This document shows positions 60,573-64,000 of a DNA stretch of 64,000 nucleotides, one piece after another; position 1 is the first letter of the stretch, and each line of letters starts with the position of its first letter. The notes beneath the pieces are model-generated. The model was not told the origin of the DNA. It searched no databases and saw nothing but the letters and a program-made list of their open reading frames with translations. The translations under genes and the position numbers were made by a program. Source of the stretch: Thermaurantiacus tibetensis (GTDB taxonomy: Bacteria; Pseudomonadota; Alphaproteobacteria; Sphingomonadales; Sphingomonadaceae). Location: NCBI RefSeq assembly GCF_015354055.1, contig NZ_JACHTM010000004.1:283902-347901 (forward strand), written 5' to 3'.

Positions 60573-60965
60573 GCGCTCCCACCAGGCGCCAATGGCCAAG
60601 GCTAGGCAGGCAAGATGGGACCAAACGACCAGCGAGTCCGCGTACGCGCCTGGCTCGAAGGGGATAGGGAAAAAGCTTGCGGCGTGGACGAGCACCGCGT
60701 TCAAGTGAAACCCGCACGCTAGCAATGGCCATAGCTTCGTTGAATCGAGTGCTATTTTAAATAGAACGGAAAATAGGGCTATATCAATCAAAAAGATATT
60801 TTTCTCAGGACCAACAAATGTACCGCTAGACAGTAAAGCGCTCAGCAGGGCAGAGATAGCCATTGCCGCAGCGCTGATCCTCTCCTGGGCCTGCCCGAAG
60901 GTCGCGGCGGAGAGGATCGCCGCACTGAGCGTAAGGAAGGAAAGGATATATTCCCACGCGATCAC
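60555..60965 (-). CDS. Small multi-pass membrane protein of the HTH/membrane module (copy 2)
   Basis: A 136-residue protein with about four hydrophobic segments: AWEYILSFLTLSAAILSAATF, AAMAISALLSALLSS, NIFLIDIALFSVLFKIAL and LWPLLACGFHLNAVLVHAASFF. A C-terminal span follows. It is homologous to the protein at 42588. The GTG start overlaps the stop of the helical protein gene in GTGA, so it is translated with it. Its codon usage is less GC-biased than the rest of the window. No function is known. Confidence 0.78.
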   Translation of the reverse strand: MIAWEYILSFLTLSAAILSAATFGQAQERISAAAMAISALLSALLSSGTFVGPEKNIFLIDIALFSVLFKIALDSTKLWPLLACGFHLNAVLVHAASFFPIPFEPGAYADSLVVWSHLACLALAIGAWWERPVCCR

Positions 60966-61363
60966 GTGTTTTCCGTGCTTTTGTAAGAAGTTGCGCGAAT
61001 TGCCTCGCCGACTTGCCTCGCCGACGCGCGGTGACGCGGCTTGTCGATGAAGCCGCCGAAACTTTCCTCCCGAAGGCCGATCCGGATTTGCGCCTTCGTG
61101 AGCGCGGCATGGGTAGCCACGAGATGGCGCCGGGCCTTGCAGAGCGTAGCGATGCCCGCCGACGCCTCTTCCATGGCATCTTGGCCCAGAAACGCCGAGG
61201 CGCCAACCGACCGGCCAGCGATCGGGAGGAAGCTCGCGAGGTCGGCAGCGGCCTGAACGGCGCTGTCGATGGCCTCCTCCGCAGCATAGAGCCTTGAGGC
61301 CAAGGTGTGGGCGACTTCGTGAAGATCGTTCGACATTGGTTCCAACCTTTCCAGCACGTTCAT
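60962..61363 (-). CDS. Small helical protein of the HTH/membrane module (copy 2)
   Basis: A 133-residue helical protein homologous to that at 43099, with the shared C-terminal patch ARRHLVATHAALTKAQIRIG leading to ESFGGFIDKPRHR. ATG 61363 overlaps the HTH gene stop (ATGA); a second ATG at 61336 (MSNDLHEVAH) matches the start of copy 1 better and may also be used. The FIDKP patch is the best-kept part of both copies and may be a binding site for one of the partners. Confidence 0.82.
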   Translation of the reverse strand: MNVLERLEPMSNDLHEVAHTLASRLYAAEEAIDSAVQAAADLASFLPIAGRSVGASAFLGQDAMEEASAGIATLCKARRHLVATHAALTKAQIRIGLREESFGGFIDKPRHRASARQVGEAIRATSYKSTENT

Positions 61364-61974
61364 CTGGCGCTGGTTTCACCCGTGAGAAGAAGAGACAATG
61401 CCGCGAAGCCGGAAATAACCGTGACGAAAGCCATTGCTGACAGAAACGCCGTTAGAACGATAATGAGGACCTTTTTCTCAATTGTAACATGGGTCAGCCT
61501 GCTTCGATAATTTTGTCGGCAAACCTTCTCCTTCGCTGTTGGGCTCGAAACCGCGCCAGCGGAGCGGGGCAGCTCCACTGGAGTATTCATAACAGAAATT
61601 CCCGCTGGGTGCTCATGAGTTGTGGCCATGTTGGACATATCCGAGGGAAAGCCCAGTGCGGGGCCTTCTCCTTCGCTCACATGGATGATCCGGGGAGGGA
61701 CTGCCGCTTCATATCGGACAGTCGGCGGTCTGCGACGTGTCCCCTGCGAAGCCTCGATTTCGTTAAGGAGGAGGGCAGCCTCCCGTCGACTGTCAACTCC
61801 CAGCACCCGCATCGCAAGCCGGATATGGGCGTCGACCGAATGCGGTGACAGGCCGAGCAGCGGGGCGATCTCTTTTGATGTCTTGTGCTTGTAGGTGAGT
61901 CTGAGGCATTGACGTTGTGTTTCCGTCAGTCGGTCGACCCGCGCTACAAGACCTTCTCTTCGACGAAATTCCAC
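61360..61974 (-). CDS. LuxR-type HTH regulator with C-terminal membrane helix (copy 2)
   Basis: A 204-residue protein with a LuxR-type HTH at residues about 12-60 (LTETQRQCLRLTYKHKTSKEIAPLLGLSPHSVDAHI, then VLGVDSRREAALLL). A variable linker and a C-terminal hydrophobic helix follow (KKVLIIVLTAFLSAMAFVTVISGFAALSLLL). Layout and gene order match copy 1 at 43533, while the linkers share nothing. The start is a GTG. It is the first gene of a fully overlapping three-gene operon (ATGA, then GTGA). The upstream 150 bases are AT-richer and probably hold the promoter. Confidence 0.85.
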   Translation of the reverse strand: MEFRRREGLVARVDRLTETQRQCLRLTYKHKTSKEIAPLLGLSPHSVDAHIRLAMRVLGVDSRREAALLLNEIEASQGTRRRPPTVRYEAAVPPRIIHVSEGEGPALGFPSDMSNMATTHEHPAGISVMNTPVELPRSAGAVSSPTAKEKVCRQNYRSRLTHVTIEKKVLIIVLTAFLSAMAFVTVISGFAALSLLLTGETSAR

Positions 61975-62126
61975 GGCTCAATCCATCGTACCGAACGGCA
62001 GGACCGACCCGTGGGGCCGATATGGATTTGTTTACAGCCGGTTGCAAGTGTCGAGGGGCTGTTCACCTAATCTTCATCAAGCGCAGCGACGCGTGCGGCT
62101 TCTGGGCCACATGCCGCGTCCAGGCA

Positions 62127-63206
62127 TCAGGCAGAAATCCACGCGATCGGCGTCACATTAATCCCGGCCCTTCGCAGGAGGGTGCCAGCTTCCGCGATAT
62201 GGGACCCGGACGTTGCAACGTCGTCAACAAGAAGGGTATGACCAACAGGAGCCGAGATGAGCTTCATTGGCGGACGTGAAAGGTTGGTCTTGGGATGTGA
62301 ACTGCCCGAAATGGATCTGTATGCGAATGCGTCGGCAAAAGGCAGCCCCAAATGGCGAGCGACGTGGCGCCCGAGCTGATGGCTGAATCCATCAGGCCTA
62401 GAATGTCCGCACGGGACGGCAGTTACGGACTGGAAGGCGTTCCGCCCTACTAGGCGAGCAGCTTCGTCCGCGACTTCTGTGGCGACGGCGCGCAGGAAGG
62501 TTTCCGGGGGATTGCGTTTGATGGCCCGCAGCGCGGCAATCTGATAGCTCTTAAGCGGCGACCGCCAATTGCGAACTCCGAAGTAAACAAGATCGCGACG
62601 AGCTCGCATGCTGCGACGGCGGATAAGAGTTGAAAGCAGGAAATCACTTACTACCTCATGGTTTTCTGAGTCTTTGGCGTTATAAGGGTTGATTGGCTCT
62701 CTTGCGCCTGCAGCAAAGTAGGTTGAGACAGGACACTCCTTAGCTGTCTCAGCCAGTTCTGTTAGAAGCCTCACTTGGGATTTTAGAAGCGGCAAAAATT
62801 GGTACATGTCGTCAGAGGCGGACTTGAGGTCGGATTCGACCTTGAAGAACGCACAGACAACAATCAGAAGCTGGTTAGGTCCGAGCCCGATGACTGGCGC
62901 AGCGAGAAGGTTTCGGCTTCCAGCAGCGAACGGAAAATGGACTGATAGCGCCGCGAGCTCGTCAGGTCGGTTGCTCACGATCGGAAAACGGAGATCTTCG
63001 AGTTTTGCGCGCCCGGCGGGGCGATATGTTGCAAGGACCTTGGCCCCGATCGCACTGACGGTTCGGCTTCCTTGCTGGTCGATAATCACAAGGCCGGCGG
63101 TAAGACAGCCGAGGCGGATTGCAAGATAGCGCAGCGAGTCATCGAGGTGTTCGCGGCCGAAGCCATCCAGGAAGGCATCTGCCACAGAGTGGAACCCAAG
63201 GCTCAT
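62127..63206 (-). CDS. GAF-like domain fused to a ComF-type phosphoribosyltransferase
   Basis: A 359-residue protein. The N-terminal half (to about 150) has a GAF-like pattern, with CLTAGLVIIDQQGSRTVSAIG and SRNLLAAPVIGLGPNQLLIVVCAFF. The C-terminal half is a type I phosphoribosyltransferase: FQSVTAVPCGHSRPDGFSHQLGRHVARHLGLPF, then the PRPP loop HTLLVDDVATSGSHIAEAG. The combination suggests a sensor-controlled transferase or a regulator that binds a nucleotide. It is encoded in the low-GC element and has no recognisable partner gene. ComF itself aids natural transformation, but has a zinc finger and not a GAF domain. Confidence 0.72.
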   Translation of the reverse strand: MSLGFHSVADAFLDGFGREHLDDSLRYLAIRLGCLTAGLVIIDQQGSRTVSAIGAKVLATYRPAGRAKLEDLRFPIVSNRPDELAALSVHFPFAAGSRNLLAAPVIGLGPNQLLIVVCAFFKVESDLKSASDDMYQFLPLLKSQVRLLTELAETAKECPVSTYFAAGAREPINPYNAKDSENHEVVSDFLLSTLIRRRSMRARRDLVYFGVRNWRSPLKSYQIAALRAIKRNPPETFLRAVATEVADEAARLVGRNAFQSVTAVPCGHSRPDGFSHQLGRHVARHLGLPFADAFAYRSISGSSHPKTNLSRPPMKLISAPVGHTLLVDDVATSGSHIAEAGTLLRRAGINVTPIAWISA

Positions 63207-63354
63207 CGGTGCCCTCTATCAGCTCGCCAAACGCAATCCTTACTGGTTGCCCGCCAAGTGGGGTGAAGCGACTGGTCGCGATATCGACCATCCAGGCGAT
63301 GCGAAGATAGTGCTTGCGACTGGCTCGCAGGCGCTGATGAATGCTGGCACGCAA
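63139..63354 (-). CDS. Possible small protein upstream of the GAF-PRTase gene
   Basis: A 71-codon frame starting with TTG just behind AAGGAG. It reads RASIHQRLRASRKHYLRIAW and on to FGELIEGTDEPWVPLCG, and overlaps the first 68 bases of the GAF-PRTase gene in another frame. The first 55 residues look protein-like (charged, balanced); the rest is Arg/Pro/Cys-rich as expected of a shadow. Spacing between AAGGAG and TTG is very short. It may be a leader peptide, the 5' end of a frameshifted longer gene, or nothing. Confidence 0.25.
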   Translation of the reverse strand: MRASIHQRLRASRKHYLRIAWMVDIATSRFTPLGGQPVRIAFGELIEGTDEPWVPLCGRCLPGWLRPRTPR

Positions 63355-63435
63355 CTCCTTGTTTTTTCGCGTTGAATCAGCCGCCGATAACGGCTGAAAA
63401 GCAAACTTGGTGGAAGCGACCGGCTAGTTGAGGCG

Positions 63436-64000
63436 GCTCAGAGTCTGTTCGGAAAATGGAGAAGGGTGCGTACAGGTGTAGGAAGTGTCTGCCCATGGCG
63501 ACGACGATCGCGGCGTGGCAGAGATTGATGCGGCGCTCGCAATCTCGGACGAGGCGGGGGTATCGGGTCATCCATCCGACCATGCGTCCGACGATCCAGC
63601 AGCAAGGCTAGACCTTCAAGCCTTTCTGGCTATGGGACCGGCGGATGATCTCGAGGACGGGGGCGGGATAGGCAGCCCAGTCCATAAGCTTCAGGGGCCA
63701 CAGCCGGCAATCAGCGAACAGGCGTGTCACATAGGGCCACCAGCGCTAGATCGCGTCGAGCACGGCTTGGAGTCGGGCGCTGTGAGAGATGTCGCCTGAC
63801 GTCAGTTGGACCATTAACAGCTGCCCGTGCGCGTCAACCCAGATGTGCCGCTGATGTCCGAACATGCGCTTTGCCGCGTCCCACCCCCGTGTGCGGTAGG
63901 AGGTGTCGAAGCGGGGCCGGGCAGAAGGCCGGACTGGTTATTGTGCCGGTCTGGCCAACCGCGCTCATGATGCGTGGCGGCAGGGCAGATCCAGCCTGAG
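63436..64000 (-). pseudogene. Second IS5-family transposase remnant (cut by window edge)
   Basis: On the minus strand one frame reads TSYRTRGWDAAKRMFGHQRH, then IWVDAHGQLLMVQLTSGDI, LKLMDWAAYPAPVLEIIRRS, VGWMTRYPRLVRDCERRI and VVAMGRHFLHLY, the C-terminal half of an IS5-type transposase. It is interrupted by amber stops after AVLDAI and after QKGLKV, so it is dead. GAGTCTGTTCGGAAAA at about 63441-63456 looks like the element's terminal inverted repeat. The left end of the element is thus near 63,436 and the rest is beyond the window. It is a different IS from the one at 59.7 kb. Confidence 0.8.

Overview
This 64 kb window is very GC-rich (roughly 70% by eye) until about 60.6 kb. It looks like a chromosome segment of an alphaproteobacterium, most probably in or near the Sphingomonadales. 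The pointers are a VPEPGTWA-type PEP-CTERM tail, many TonB-dependent receptors, a zinc-ribbon TIGR02300-type protein, a class II EPSP synthase, an acyl-homoserine-lactone synthase, and the gene order ppsR-maf-aroE-coaE-dnaQ facing hemE-hemJ-rho. Genes are tightly packed, with many 4-base GTGA or ATGA stop/start overlaps and frequent GTG or TTG starts.

Layout. 0-9 kb: two cytochromes P450, a DapB-like NAD(P) enzyme, a TonB receptor, tRNA-Ala(GGC), aroA, and a Bfd ferredoxin behind a Fur-like box. 8.1-15.2 kb (minus strand): thyA, then a cobalamin riboswitch, then btuB-like receptor, btuF, btuC, btuD, folA and ribF. 15.4-25.7 kb: a lone luxI, an NfrB/NfrA-like glycosyltransferase and outer-membrane pair, a MerR regulator, glpK, and a three-gene HlyD/TolC exporter operon whose ABC protein has lost its ATPase motifs. 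25.8-29.5 kb: a tyrosine phosphatase and a TonB receptor, both broken by several frameshifts. 30-41.4 kb: housekeeping genes. The 365-base gap between hemE and ppsR matches the position of the Caulobacter replication origin (hemE/RP001) and carries DnaA-like boxes.

41.7-44.2 kb: radC next to a three-gene module made of a LuxR-type helix-turn-helix protein with a C-terminal membrane helix, a small helical protein and a small multi-pass membrane protein. A diverged copy of the module lies at 60.5-62.0 kb. 44.4-59.3 kb: a catabolic island with a FAD oxidase, cupins, a RutA-like flavin monooxygenase, a hydrolase-fold protein, a TonB receptor, a three-subunit molybdenum hydroxylase, a ureidoglycolate-lyase-like protein and a RidA-like protein. 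A GntR and a MarR-like regulator accompany it. Near-identical palindromes (core GTATAC/GCATAC) precede three of its transcription units. Together these suggest uptake and oxidative ring opening of an N-heterocycle related to purines or pyrimidines; the substrate cannot be read from the sequence.

59.5 kb to the end: a 3' fragment of tRNA-Arg(CCT) marks what looks like an attachment site. Beyond it lie decayed IS5-type transposases, the second HTH/membrane module and a GAF-phosphoribosyltransferase fusion, in DNA of visibly lower GC. This is probably one end of an integrated element that continues past the window.
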